Assembly (NCBI GenBank): GCA_963778375.1
Contig: CAVZTX010000018.1
Coordinates: 1 to 64,000 of the forward strand
Direction: 5' to 3'
DNA: 64,000 bases
Origin: CAVZTX01 sp963778375
GTDB lineage: Bacteria > Chloroflexota > Ktedonobacteria > Ktedonobacterales > Ktedonobacteraceae
Shown here: in pieces, positions 44,595 through 53,341 of the stretch
Numbering within the stretch: position 1 is the stretch's first letter
Layout of the letters: every line of letters starts with the position of its first letter
Notes under the pieces: generated by a model
The model's input: only the letters and a program-made list of their open reading frames with translations
Database searches by the model: none
Told to the model about the DNA's origin: nothing
Program-made: the position numbers and the translations under genes

Positions 44595-45632
44595 ATGAGT
44601 ATGCTGCCCACAGATCCACCCATCATCCAACGAAAATCATCCGAGCAACAATCAAAGGAGAAGGGGCAGAGATCATATGAAGCTACTCGTAGGAGTATAG
44701 GGTATGCAATCGTATCAGCAGTATTTGGAGCTATTTTAATTTTCGCTGATGGCGGTAAGTTGCCAGCAATAGGAGCCTCCTTTGTAATATCTGGAATCCT
44801 GGGGATAGCTTTCGCCAGGCTGCAAGGTTATGACCAAAATGTGCGCGAACTAGAGAGTCTTATTAATGGTACCATTGATATGGTAGAGAATTTAAAGAAG
44901 CAGTATATGGCGGAAGTAACAAGGTTGAGTAGAGAAAATACTGTGAATGAGCAAAGAGTGTCGAAGCTTATGGGTGAATTCGATGATTTGGTACAGAATG
45001 CCGCAGTTACTTTGAAGTTCTATAGTACCATTCGTAAGCTTCTTGAAAACGGTCTCACCCAAACACAGCTTATTCGCAGCTTTCTGGACGAAGCCATGAA
45101 TCGTCCAATTTTCACTCAACCGATGAAGGAGGGTGCTTTCTTCGAGTTGGCGAAGAAAGGTATAGAGGAATGTACAGTATCCTGGCAAGCTATCCATCAA
45201 GGACCTATCAGTAATTTGCCCCCTTTTTCATATTTGCAGCAACTGAAAGTTGCTGCAAATCCATTGATAAAACAACGTATAGTTATCCTCAATGAGGAGG
45301 AGTGTAAGGAATTAGAAGATTATCATATAGTTGATAATTTTCTAAGAGCTACTGATGGTACAGATTCTTACTGGGTAGAGCAGGAGACCTTCTTTAGGGA
45401 GTTCGATATCCCCATCGGGCTGAGCCTGGATGATGCAGCCCTTCACGATGGAAAACTACTTATCCTTCGTAACCGTACCACACAATTAACGATGTTGGCC
45501 CTAAAAGATCAGGGAGATAGAGCATGCGATGGTATCATTCATGCCTTTGCCACGCTAAAGAATGATTTAGAGCTTAAAAGATCGGGAAGTATTTTCAAAG
45601 CTATCGAGCGGCCAAAACGCCCAGATGTATAG
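44595..45632 (+). CDS. Unknown membrane protein with coiled coil
   Basis: A 345-residue protein I do not recognise. After a polar N-terminus (1-30), two adjacent transmembrane helices (about 36-52 and 58-76, GASFVISGILGIAFARL) form a hairpin. A long coiled coil follows (about 80-130, LENLINGTIDM-like heptads, VENLKKQYMAEVTRLSREN). The C-terminal 180 residues are a globular domain with ISNLPPFSYLQQLKV, QRIVILNEEECKELEDY and LLILRNRTTQLTM; it vaguely resembles sensor domains found beside signalling proteins. It sits between the PfkB gene and ahcY. Codon use appears more A/T-rich than in its neighbours, a weak hint of different ancestry. Confidence 0.75.
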   Translation: MSMLPTDPPIIQRKSSEQQSKEKGQRSYEATRRSIGYAIVSAVFGAILIFADGGKLPAIGASFVISGILGIAFARLQGYDQNVRELESLINGTIDMVENLKKQYMAEVTRLSRENTVNEQRVSKLMGEFDDLVQNAAVTLKFYSTIRKLLENGLTQTQLIRSFLDEAMNRPIFTQPMKEGAFFELAKKGIEECTVSWQAIHQGPISNLPPFSYLQQLKVAANPLIKQRIVILNEEECKELEDYHIVDNFLRATDGTDSYWVEQETFFREFDIPIGLSLDDAALHDGKLLILRNRTTQLTMLALKDQGDRACDGIIHAFATLKNDLELKRSGSIFKAIERPKRPDV

Positions 45633-45861
45633 ACCTTTCTTCGCTTAGGACCAAAAAAGTGATACTATATATGAGGAAAATACGGCCATAAGCAAAGCTT
45701 GTGGGGCATGAGATTACTATGCTCTTTTCATACATCTGAGCCGAAGGCTAGGAACCTGCGTAGCTGAACAGAGTCGTTGATGCATGTGGATCAAAATCGC
45801 CACTTCACGCTTACCGCTGATTTATTGACAAGTACAATCTGAAGAAGGGAAAAATTACTGT

Positions 45862-47130
45862 ATGACAACTTCAATTGGTGGAGACGTCAGAGATATCTCA
45901 CTCGCCGCACGGGGTAAAGACCGAATCGAATGGGCTGCAAAAGAAATGCCAGTTCTACGCCTGATCCGAGAGCGTTTTAGCAAAGATCAACCTTTACAGG
46001 GTATACGTATGTCGGGCTGCTTGCATATCACAACTGAGACAGCAAATCTAGCAATCACTTTGAAAGCGGGGGGCGCAAATCTTATGCTCTGCGCCTCTAA
46101 TCCCCTCACAACGCAGGATGACGCTGCTGCTGCCTTAATCAGCGAGTACGGCATCCCTACCTATGCCATCAAGGGTGAAGATGAACAAACATACTACCGT
46201 CATATCAACGCGGTGCTTGACCACAAGCCCAACATGACCATGGATGACGGTTGTGACCTTGTTTCCACCCTTCATATAAAGCGTACGGAACTGATCCCCA
46301 ATATCATCGGGGGCATGGAAGAAACTACGACCGGGGTCATTCGTCTGAAGAGCATGGAAAAGAACGGTGTGCTACGGTTTCCAGTGCTGGCAGTCAACGA
46401 ATCGGATACCAAGCATATGTTCGATAACCGCTATGGCACAGGTCAGAGTTCCATTGATGCGATCATCCGCTCGACCAATATTCTGCTGGCGGGTCGTACC
46501 TTTGTAGTATTTGGCTACGGCTGGTGCGGTCGCGGAGTTGCCTCGCGTGCTCATGGTATGGGTGCAAACGTAATTGTGACCGAAATCGATCCTACACGCG
46601 CACTTGAAGCTGTCATGGATGGCTATCGTGTCATGCCTGGACTTGAGGCTGCTGCGGTCGGTGATATCTTTGTCACTGTCACCGGCAACGTCAATGTTAT
46701 TGATCGCGAGCATCTGGAGCGAATGAAGGATGGTGCACTTATTGCAAACTCCGGTCACTTTAACGACGAAATTAACATTCCAGAGCTTGAGAAGTTGGCA
46801 ACCAAAAAGCGCCGAGTACGTGATTTTGTGGATGAATACACTTATAGTGACGGGCGGCAGATTCACCTGTTGGCCGAAGGTCGCCTAGTCAATCTTTCAG
46901 CCGCCGAGGGTCATCCCGCAAGCGTAATGGATATGAGCTTTGCCAATCAAGCGTTGGGTTCCAAGTATATGCTTGACCATGCACGCCAGTTGCAGCCCCG
47001 TGTCTACACCTTGCCTGCCGAACTTGACAAGGAAATCGCACGTCTCAAGCTCCATGCTATGGGTGTACGCATCGATACTCTTACCCCTGAACAGGAACTC
47101 TACCTGAACTCGTGGGAATCAGGAACATAA
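45862..47130 (+). CDS. ahcY: Adenosylhomocysteinase
   Basis: A 422-residue SAH hydrolase. It splits S-adenosylhomocysteine into adenosine and homocysteine, removing the product inhibitor of methyltransferases. Visible are GIRMSGCLHITTETANL (substrate domain), CASNPLTTQDDAAAAL, ETTTGVIRLKSMEKNG, the NAD-binding VVFGYGWCGRGVASRAHGMG and the conserved C-terminal LKLHAMGVRIDTLTPEQELY, typical of the shorter bacterial/archaeal type without the 40-residue insert. The ATG follows GAAGAAGGGAAA. It is followed 67 bp later by metK, a direct partner in the methyl cycle. I looked for a SAH riboswitch in the 229-bp leader and did not find one. Confidence 0.96.
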   Translation: MTTSIGGDVRDISLAARGKDRIEWAAKEMPVLRLIRERFSKDQPLQGIRMSGCLHITTETANLAITLKAGGANLMLCASNPLTTQDDAAAALISEYGIPTYAIKGEDEQTYYRHINAVLDHKPNMTMDDGCDLVSTLHIKRTELIPNIIGGMEETTTGVIRLKSMEKNGVLRFPVLAVNESDTKHMFDNRYGTGQSSIDAIIRSTNILLAGRTFVVFGYGWCGRGVASRAHGMGANVIVTEIDPTRALEAVMDGYRVMPGLEAAAVGDIFVTVTGNVNVIDREHLERMKDGALIANSGHFNDEINIPELEKLATKKRRVRDFVDEYTYSDGRQIHLLAEGRLVNLSAAEGHPASVMDMSFANQALGSKYMLDHARQLQPRVYTLPAELDKEIARLKLHAMGVRIDTLTPEQELYLNSWESGT

Positions 47131-47135
47131 CTAGG

Positions 47136-47160
47136 TCCTGAGCGAAGCGAAGTATGACAA
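47136..47160 (+). repeat. Dispersed repeat copy (TGTCATCCTGAG type)
   Basis: TCCTGAGCGAAGCGAAGTAT then GACAA, between ahcY and metK. It matches the core of 6398-6427. Degenerate relatives (ATGCTGAGCGTGGTGAAGTA and ATGCTGAGCGATAGCGAAGC) follow metK at 48506-48575. Confidence 0.65.
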
Positions 47161-47197
47161 TTGAGGGTAGCGGTAAGGTAAGGAAAGGAGATCAACA

Positions 47198-48481
47198 ATG
47201 AGCAATTTCATAAATAGCCCAAAGTCGTTTTTCACAAGTGAATCGGTGACTGAGGGGCATCCAGATAAGCTATGTGACCAAATTTCGGATGCAGTATTAG
47301 ATGCAATTTTAGCGCAAGATCCGATAGCGCGTGTTGCTTGCGAAACTGCCACCACTACTGGTCTAGTGCTAGTGGCAGGAGAAATAACCACTTCGGCCTG
47401 GATCGATATGCCAGCAGTGGTACGCAAGACTATTGAGCAGGTTGGTTATATCAGCGCGGACTATGGCTTTGACTATCGCACCTGTGGGGTTGTTACTTCG
47501 ATAGGCAAGCAATCGCCTGATATAGACATGGGCGTCAGTCGCTCACTCGAAGCAAAGGACGGCGGAGCGCTCCTGAGTGATAGTGAATTGGAGCATATTG
47601 GCGCGGGCGACCAGGGCATGATGATCGGTTTTGCTTGTAACGAGACGCCTGAATATATGCCAATGTCCATTAGCCTGGCCCACAAACTGGTTCGCCAACT
47701 CTCACAGGTGCGGCGCAAGTCGTGGGGTGGTAGTGGCCCAATGTCCTATCTGCGCCCTGATGGTAAAAGCCAGGTTACCGTCGAATACGAATACGGCCGT
47801 CCAGTGCGCGTTGATACGGTCGTGATTTCAACGCAGCATGCCGAATACATCGATCATGAACAAATCCGCCAGGACGTGATTGAGCATATCATCAGGCCTG
47901 TCATTCCTGCGCATTTATTGGATAAGGACACAAAGTTTTTTGTCAATCCGACGGGGCGTTTCGTTACCGGTGGCCCTATGGGGGATGCAGGCCTGACAGG
48001 ACGCAAGATCATTGTCGATACCTATGGTGGTATGGCACGGCATGGTGGTGGTGCCTTCAGCGGCAAAGATCCAACCAAGGTGGATCGCTCAGCAGCCTAT
48101 GCAGCACGACATATCGCGAAGAACATCGTAGCGGCAGGTCTTGCTGATCGCCTGGAATTACAGGTAGCCTACGCCATTGGCGTTGCCCGGCCATTGTCGC
48201 TCTTTATCGAAACTTATGGTACAGGCAAAGTTTCCGATGAAGAGATTGTCCGTTTGATAAATGAACATTTCGAGCTACGTCCGGCGGGCATCATTCAGGA
48301 GTTAAATCTGCGTCGCCCAATCTACCAGCCCACGGCCGCATTTGGACACTTTGGCCGCACCGACATTGATGCACCCTGGGAAGCCCTTGACAAGGTTCCA
48401 ATGCTCCGTAAAGGTATTGGTGCCAACATCGACTCTGGCCAGCAGGCACTGACGCAAGGCGAAATAGTCGATGTCGATTAA
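47198..48481 (+). CDS. metK: S-adenosylmethionine synthetase
   Basis: A 427-residue MetK, slightly longer than the usual 380-400. It joins ATP and methionine to give S-adenosylmethionine. Landmarks: SESVTEGHPDKLCDQISDAV (methionine and metal loop), GAGDQGMMIGFACNET (the first MetK signature) and GGGAFSGKDPTKVDRS (the second, P-loop-like). The ATG has AAGGAG 8 nt upstream. It is between ahcY and map in the methionine block. Together with AhcY and MtnA it covers synthesis, recycling and salvage of the methyl donor. Confidence 0.97.
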   Translation: MSNFINSPKSFFTSESVTEGHPDKLCDQISDAVLDAILAQDPIARVACETATTTGLVLVAGEITTSAWIDMPAVVRKTIEQVGYISADYGFDYRTCGVVTSIGKQSPDIDMGVSRSLEAKDGGALLSDSELEHIGAGDQGMMIGFACNETPEYMPMSISLAHKLVRQLSQVRRKSWGGSGPMSYLRPDGKSQVTVEYEYGRPVRVDTVVISTQHAEYIDHEQIRQDVIEHIIRPVIPAHLLDKDTKFFVNPTGRFVTGGPMGDAGLTGRKIIVDTYGGMARHGGGAFSGKDPTKVDRSAAYAARHIAKNIVAAGLADRLELQVAYAIGVARPLSLFIETYGTGKVSDEEIVRLINEHFELRPAGIIQELNLRRPIYQPTAAFGHFGRTDIDAPWEALDKVPMLRKGIGANIDSGQQALTQGEIVDVD

Positions 48482-48610
48482 CTTGAGAAAAGGCATCGCA
48501 TTTATCATGCTGAGCGTGGTGAAGTATCTCTTGCTGGATGGGGCGCAGATGCTGAGCGATAGCGAAGCGTGACAAAGAGGGACTCAGCGTGGCAAAAAGG
48601 GAAATAGTAC

Positions 48611-49363
48611 ATGTCTATCGAATCTGAAAAGGATCTGGAAGCGCTATTGCGCATCGGGAAGATCGTTGGTCTTGCGCTCCAGGAAATGCGACATAGCGTG
48701 AGGCCGGGAATGACCACTGCCGAACTCGACGAAGTGGGCGGCAACTTTTTGCGGAAAAATGGAGCGCGATCCGCCCCCCAAATGGTCTATGGCTTTCCGG
48801 GAGTGAATTGTATCTCCTTGAACGAAGAGGCTGCTCATGGCATCCCCGGAAATCGCATCATCTCGGCGGGTGATCTCGTTAAGATCGATGTTACCGCTGA
48901 ACTGGATGGCTATATGGCGGATGCGGCTGTCACCGTTGCCGTGCCGCCGGTATCTTACATGAAACGCAGGTTATATGATTGCGCAAAAGCAGCTCTGCAT
49001 AAGGGCCTTGATGCAGCGCAGGCAGGGCATCCAATCAATGCGATTGGACGAGCAGCGGAACAGGAAGTCCAACGTCATAAGTTCGCAGTTATTCGCGAGC
49101 TGTGTGGACATGGAGTTGGTAGAACCATCCACGAGGAACCACGCATTATACCAAATTACTATGTACCACAATACAACCAGCGCTTAACCGAGGGGCTTGT
49201 GCTTGCCATTGAACCCCATGTTTCTGCTAAGCCTGCTCGTATAGCAGAGCAACCAGATGGCTGGACATTAAAAACAACCAATAACAGTCTCGTAGCTAAC
49301 TTCGAGCATACAGTCGTGATCACAAAAGGACGCCCAATCGTCATTACTGCCGTGAATAATTGA
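48611..49363 (+). CDS. map: Methionine aminopeptidase, type I
   Basis: A 250-residue single-domain type I methionine aminopeptidase. The five metal ligands are visible: Asp in LVKIDVTAELDGYMADAAV (two Asp), His in ELCGHGVGRTIHEEP, Glu in LVLAIEPHVS, and Glu in ANFEHTVVIT. His in EEAAHGIPG is the substrate-binding His. It removes initiator Met from new proteins co-translationally. The ATG follows AAAGGGAAATAGTAC. It ends the methionine block; a 233-bp gap separates it from the acyl-CoA dehydrogenase gene. Confidence 0.96.
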   Translation: MSIESEKDLEALLRIGKIVGLALQEMRHSVRPGMTTAELDEVGGNFLRKNGARSAPQMVYGFPGVNCISLNEEAAHGIPGNRIISAGDLVKIDVTAELDGYMADAAVTVAVPPVSYMKRRLYDCAKAALHKGLDAAQAGHPINAIGRAAEQEVQRHKFAVIRELCGHGVGRTIHEEPRIIPNYYVPQYNQRLTEGLVLAIEPHVSAKPARIAEQPDGWTLKTTNNSLVANFEHTVVITKGRPIVITAVNN

Positions 49364-49596
49364 AGGTGACCGACATCTCCTCATAACGCTCTGGAGGCGG
49401 GGAGTGGATTGCGAAAGTGACAGTAGTGACGGTTGTACTGCGAGGTACTGGATGATGAGTGGATGCTAGAAGGGCGAGCTTTACGGATAGTCTGATGTAG
49501 CGTTCCAATTGGCGAACTGTAAGGCCGAATTTACCGGATTCGTTTCGTCTATCATCACAAGGACAGAAAACTGCCAAAGAAAGAGGGCATAAAGAC

Positions 49597-50745
49597 ATGG
49601 ACTTTTCGCTCAATGAAGAGCAATTGGCAATTCGTAATACCTGTCGTGAGTTTGCCGAACAAGAAATTAAACCCGTAGCAGAGGAAATGGATCGCACAGA
49701 AGCCTTTCCATATGAACTGGTACGCAAGATGGGTGAACTGGGTCTGCTTGGCTTGCCATTTCCCGAAGAATACGGCGGTGCAGGTGCGGACTTCCTTTCC
49801 TACTGTATAGCCATCGAAGAAATCTCGCGAGGCGATGTCTCAGTTGGTATCACAATGGAAGCGGCAACCTCGTTGGGTGCCAGCCCCTTCTTCATGTTTG
49901 GCAGCAAGGAGCAAAAGGAACGTTTTCTACCTCCCCTGGCTCGTGGTGAGCAGCTATGGGCCTTTGGCCTCACTGAACCGGGTGCAGGCTCCGACTCCGG
50001 AGGAACCCAAACACGCGCTGTACTGCGCGACGGTTCCTGGCACATTAATGGCTCAAAAGCATTCATTACCAACGCGGGCACAGAGATTACCGGTGGCGTT
50101 ACGATTACCTCCGTCACCGGAAAACGTTCTGATGGCCGCAATGAGATCACTAATATCATCGTGCCCAAAGGAACTGCTGGCTATGTCATCGGCAATCCTT
50201 ATAAGAAAATGGGGTGGAAAGCCTCCGATACTCGCCCTCTGACCTTTGAAGATTGCGTCGTGCCCGAAGGAGATATTCTGGGAAGGCGCGGTGATGGCTT
50301 CAAGCAATTCATGCAGATACTCGACGCCGGACGCGTTGCCATTGCCGCCCTCTCGGTTGGGCTGGCTCAGGCGTGCCTGGATGAAGCCTTGAGCTATGCT
50401 AAAGAGCGTAAGCAATTTGGTCAACCGATCAGCAAGTTCCAGGCGATCCAGTTCAAACTTGCTGATATGGATACAGAGATAGAGTTGGCGCGTTTAATGT
50501 ATTATAAGGCCGCGTGGCTGCACATGGAGGGCAAACCATATACACGTGAGGCGTCGATGGCCAAACTTTTTGCCTCCGAAGCTGCTAAACGCGCTGCCGA
50601 TTCGGCCGTCCAGATTCACGGTGGCTACGGCTTTATGGACGAATATCCAGTTTCGCGCTACTGGCGCAGTGTGAAGATCAATGAGATCGGTGAAGGCACC
50701 AGCGAGGTGCAGCGCATGCTGATCGCAAAACTCCTCGGGTGCTAG
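49597..50745 (+). CDS. Acyl-CoA dehydrogenase
   Basis: A 382-residue FAD enzyme of normal length that introduces the trans-2 double bond into acyl-CoA in beta-oxidation or branched-chain amino acid breakdown. Signatures: AFGLTEPGAGSDSGGTQTRA (first family signature), GSKAFITNAG, and the second signature region QIHGGYGFMDEYPVSRYWRS, which ends with GEGTSEVQRMLIAK. The catalytic Glu position lies in the C-terminal helical domain. The ATG is followed by the typical MDFSLNEEQLAIRNTCREF. It is probably transcribed alone. With the enoyl-CoA hydratase gene at 56948 it points to local fatty-acid catabolism. Confidence 0.95.
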   Translation: MDFSLNEEQLAIRNTCREFAEQEIKPVAEEMDRTEAFPYELVRKMGELGLLGLPFPEEYGGAGADFLSYCIAIEEISRGDVSVGITMEAATSLGASPFFMFGSKEQKERFLPPLARGEQLWAFGLTEPGAGSDSGGTQTRAVLRDGSWHINGSKAFITNAGTEITGGVTITSVTGKRSDGRNEITNIIVPKGTAGYVIGNPYKKMGWKASDTRPLTFEDCVVPEGDILGRRGDGFKQFMQILDAGRVAIAALSVGLAQACLDEALSYAKERKQFGQPISKFQAIQFKLADMDTEIELARLMYYKAAWLHMEGKPYTREASMAKLFASEAAKRAADSAVQIHGGYGFMDEYPVSRYWRSVKINEIGEGTSEVQRMLIAKLLGC

Positions 50746-50846
50746 TAGCCTTTAAATGCGAAGCCTGCAATGGAGCGGATGCAATTTATCGTGCCCCTTC
50801 ATAGATCAGCAGGCTCGCAAGGTAGTGCCTGTAAAGGAGAGATGGC

Positions 50847-51497
50847 ATGGATGTCACCCCAAGTTCCGATATGGTAACGAAGAACCATATCCACGGTCAC
50901 GATAGTCTGCGTAAAGGCCTGCTCGAAGGTATACACTTTAAATTTCCCACTTTCAGGCATGAACATCCTCCTGTTGTCAACGTGAACGAAGTCGCTGATG
51001 AGCAATTAACGCTGGGACAAAGGATTGCCGATGGCGTAGCGACTACGATGGGGTCTTGGAAATTCATAATTACACAGAGCACCATTCTAGCGGCGTGGAT
51101 CATACTGAATGTTACGGCTATACTGAATCATTGGGATCCTTATCCATTTATATTGCTCAACTTAATGTTGAGCTTTCAAGCAGCTTATGCAGCCCCGTTC
51201 ATAATGATGTCTCAGAACCGCCAGGCGGCCAAGGATCGCTTGATGGCCGAAAGTGATTACCATTGTAACGTCAAGGGCGAGGTGGAAGTTCGCAATATCA
51301 TGGACCACCTGGATCATCAGGATGTAGTCATCATGCAGATTATCAAACGCATGGAGGCTCAGCACGAGGAAGTCATGAATCATCTCAGTCAGCTTGATCC
51401 CGAAATGGCTCGCCGATTCGGGATAGAAATGCAGCAAGTTAGCCAGGAAGTTATCGCGGAAGAGACAGGTGATAATACTGTCACTGGAAACTCATAA
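50847..51497 (+). CDS. DUF1003 membrane protein
   Basis: A 216-residue protein. Residues about 50-165 are DUF1003: LGQRIADGVATTMGSWKFII, then two transmembrane helices (about 75-90 and 100-120, YPFILLNLMLSFQAAYAAPF), then MMSQNRQAAKDRLMAESDY, the family's most conserved stretch. A C-terminal amphipathic coiled-coil region follows (IMDHLDHQDVVIMQIIKRME). The family function is unknown; some members are linked to cyclic-nucleotide signalling or ion transport. The ATG follows AAAGGAGAGATGGC. It converges with the anti-sigma gene 44 bp away. Confidence 0.88.
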   Translation: MDVTPSSDMVTKNHIHGHDSLRKGLLEGIHFKFPTFRHEHPPVVNVNEVADEQLTLGQRIADGVATTMGSWKFIITQSTILAAWIILNVTAILNHWDPYPFILLNLMLSFQAAYAAPFIMMSQNRQAAKDRLMAESDYHCNVKGEVEVRNIMDHLDHQDVVIMQIIKRMEAQHEEVMNHLSQLDPEMARRFGIEMQQVSQEVIAEETGDNTVTGNS

Positions 51498-51541
51498 ATT
51501 GTACGATGTTTTGAATGGCTATCTCAACTCAGCACTGAATT

Positions 51542-53341
51542 TCACGCTTCAGGCCAGTTGAATGCGTTGAGCGTTACCGAGGATGGGGTGGTGCTGGTGA
51601 TGCCATTGTCTGCGCTGTTAGCAACCCAGGTAGCGGTATTGCCATTTACGGCCAGGAAGCGGGCACCATTCAATACATCTTGTCCGATAGTTACGTAGCC
51701 TGTCCTCACGTCGTACATCTCGTAGCCTTTGTCGCTTTGCCAGACAGCGAAGTCTGTGCCAGCTTGCAGAGCTGATGCCTGGCCTGACTTATTCATTTGC
51801 ATTGGTAGCGCGTCAGGCTCTGCGTTGATTGGAAGCATCAACACTGTACCCTCTATCGCATCGTCAGGCGCAAGGCCATAGATACTGGGGTCAACGCGAG
51901 AAATCGTAGGCGTGGTATCAATCGAGGTTGTTGGCTGGGGCGTCGGTGTTGTTGTGGCTGTAGCCTGCGTCGAATTTGCTGGGTTAGCAGTGCTGAGCAG
52001 GAACAAAGAATCATCAACTATCTGCGGTCGGAATGACATTCCATCTGAACGGAACAGGTACTTGACTGTTGTCGTGTGATCTATCCAGGCACCATGTGAG
52101 GGTCGCGAGCTATCAAGCACTTGCTGCGCCCAAATGTTGCTATGCAGCGAACCATCGTTTGAGCGCCATTCCTCTGACCAGTAGATTGACGTGCCATCAC
52201 TCGTGGCGGTCGGTGAGGTGAAGACGTGGTCAGGGCTTGCAGTTGCGATCTCAACGGGGGGAATGTTATTGCCCATACCTAATTCAAAGAGCACTAGATG
52301 AGAATTTCCGCTTTTGTCGATCATGGAGACCAGCAATGAATCTTGTAGAAACCAGATGCCCTGGACGGGGGTAGATATCCAGTTCGGAGCAGCGCTTTCA
52401 TTAAATGTGCTAGTAAAGAATGTCTGCGAATTTACCAATGGGATATCAGGTCCTTGTTGTTGCGCTGTTAGGGAGAGGTAGTGCAAACTCCAGGTACGTG
52501 TGAAAGAGCGTGCTGAATGTTGAAACTTATTGACGGGAGTTACAGCTTTTAAATCATCAAGTTCTAACCATACCAACCAGTTGTCAGAACTTCCCAACAC
52601 AATAAGTGGATTTGCGCTAGCCGTTGAAAGCAATGGAGTGCTGTTATGTGTTTTACGATCTAACTGCTCTAGCATCCAGGGATTACTGGCTCCGTCTGTG
52701 TATGCCGTATAGTAGATGTCGGAGCGATCGGCAACCGCACTGATGACGTGTGAATAGGGTGTGTTCGTGACGTATTTTGCTTCTGCAACGTTACTGGGTT
52801 GGTTCAAGGAAATACTAATACGACTTGTGCTTGATTCTTCGAGCTTGTCGTGTCCTAGCAAGAGCAGCGAAGCCAAGCCGCCCATCATCAGCATTATCAA
52901 GAACATAGCGGCAAGGCCAACAATGGCGAAATGGCTCGTATATGGGCGTCGTTGTCGTTTGCGTTTCGCGGAAATGATAGGGAGTGGACCGGTCTCCGCA
53001 GTTGAAAAGGTGGTTAGCAGGTCTTGCTTCGCTGTTTGTTGTGCCCGGCCTCGGAGATAAGGCTTGAGAAATTCTGGTACAGAAGGAGTTCTTGATGCCT
53101 GACGGTGCAAAAACTGTACATGTTCACTAGCCAATTTCTGCATCAATTGTTCATGCATCTGAGCAGGTAGTTTGATGGCGGGCAACGCGGATAACTTGTT
53201 TGAGATCAAGCTATTGCGTGCAAGCACCTGCCGACAGGAAGCGCACTGTTCCAAGTGCACATCCAGTTCAGTCATGTCTAACTTCTGATTTTTCAATTCG
53301 CGATACGCAGCCAACAGCGCCTGCGCCTCTGTACAGTTCAC
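51542..53341 (-). CDS. Anti-sigma factor with beta-propeller-like ectodomain
   Basis: A 599-residue relative of the protein at 38595. The N-terminal zf-HC2 domain has Cys3 and the H29-x3-C33-x2-C36 motif at the same positions. A basic region (KRKRQRRPY) precedes a transmembrane helix (138-163). The external part has repeated four-strand elements with Trp/Tyr (DNWLVWLELDDL, DGTSIYWSEEWR, TDFAVWQSDKGYEMY), interrupted by a Thr/Pro linker near residue 465, and would form a propeller. It should restrain the ECF sigma factor encoded just upstream, with which it overlaps by 4 bp (ATGA). Confidence 0.86.
   Translation of the reverse strand: MNCTEAQALLAAYRELKNQKLDMTELDVHLEQCASCRQVLARNSLISNKLSALPAIKLPAQMHEQLMQKLASEHVQFLHRQASRTPSVPEFLKPYLRGRAQQTAKQDLLTTFSTAETGPLPIISAKRKRQRRPYTSHFAIVGLAAMFLIMLMMGGLASLLLLGHDKLEESSTSRISISLNQPSNVAEAKYVTNTPYSHVISAVADRSDIYYTAYTDGASNPWMLEQLDRKTHNSTPLLSTASANPLIVLGSSDNWLVWLELDDLKAVTPVNKFQHSARSFTRTWSLHYLSLTAQQQGPDIPLVNSQTFFTSTFNESAAPNWISTPVQGIWFLQDSLLVSMIDKSGNSHLVLFELGMGNNIPPVEIATASPDHVFTSPTATSDGTSIYWSEEWRSNDGSLHSNIWAQQVLDSSRPSHGAWIDHTTTVKYLFRSDGMSFRPQIVDDSLFLLSTANPANSTQATATTTPTPQPTTSIDTTPTISRVDPSIYGLAPDDAIEGTVLMLPINAEPDALPMQMNKSGQASALQAGTDFAVWQSDKGYEMYDVRTGYVTIGQDVLNGARFLAVNGNTATWVANSADNGITSTTPSSVTLNAFNWPEA

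Noticed and set aside
45633..45861. SAH or SAM riboswitch before ahcY
   Set aside because: No matching conserved core or pairing pattern could be found by eye; the leader of metK (47131-47197) is too short.
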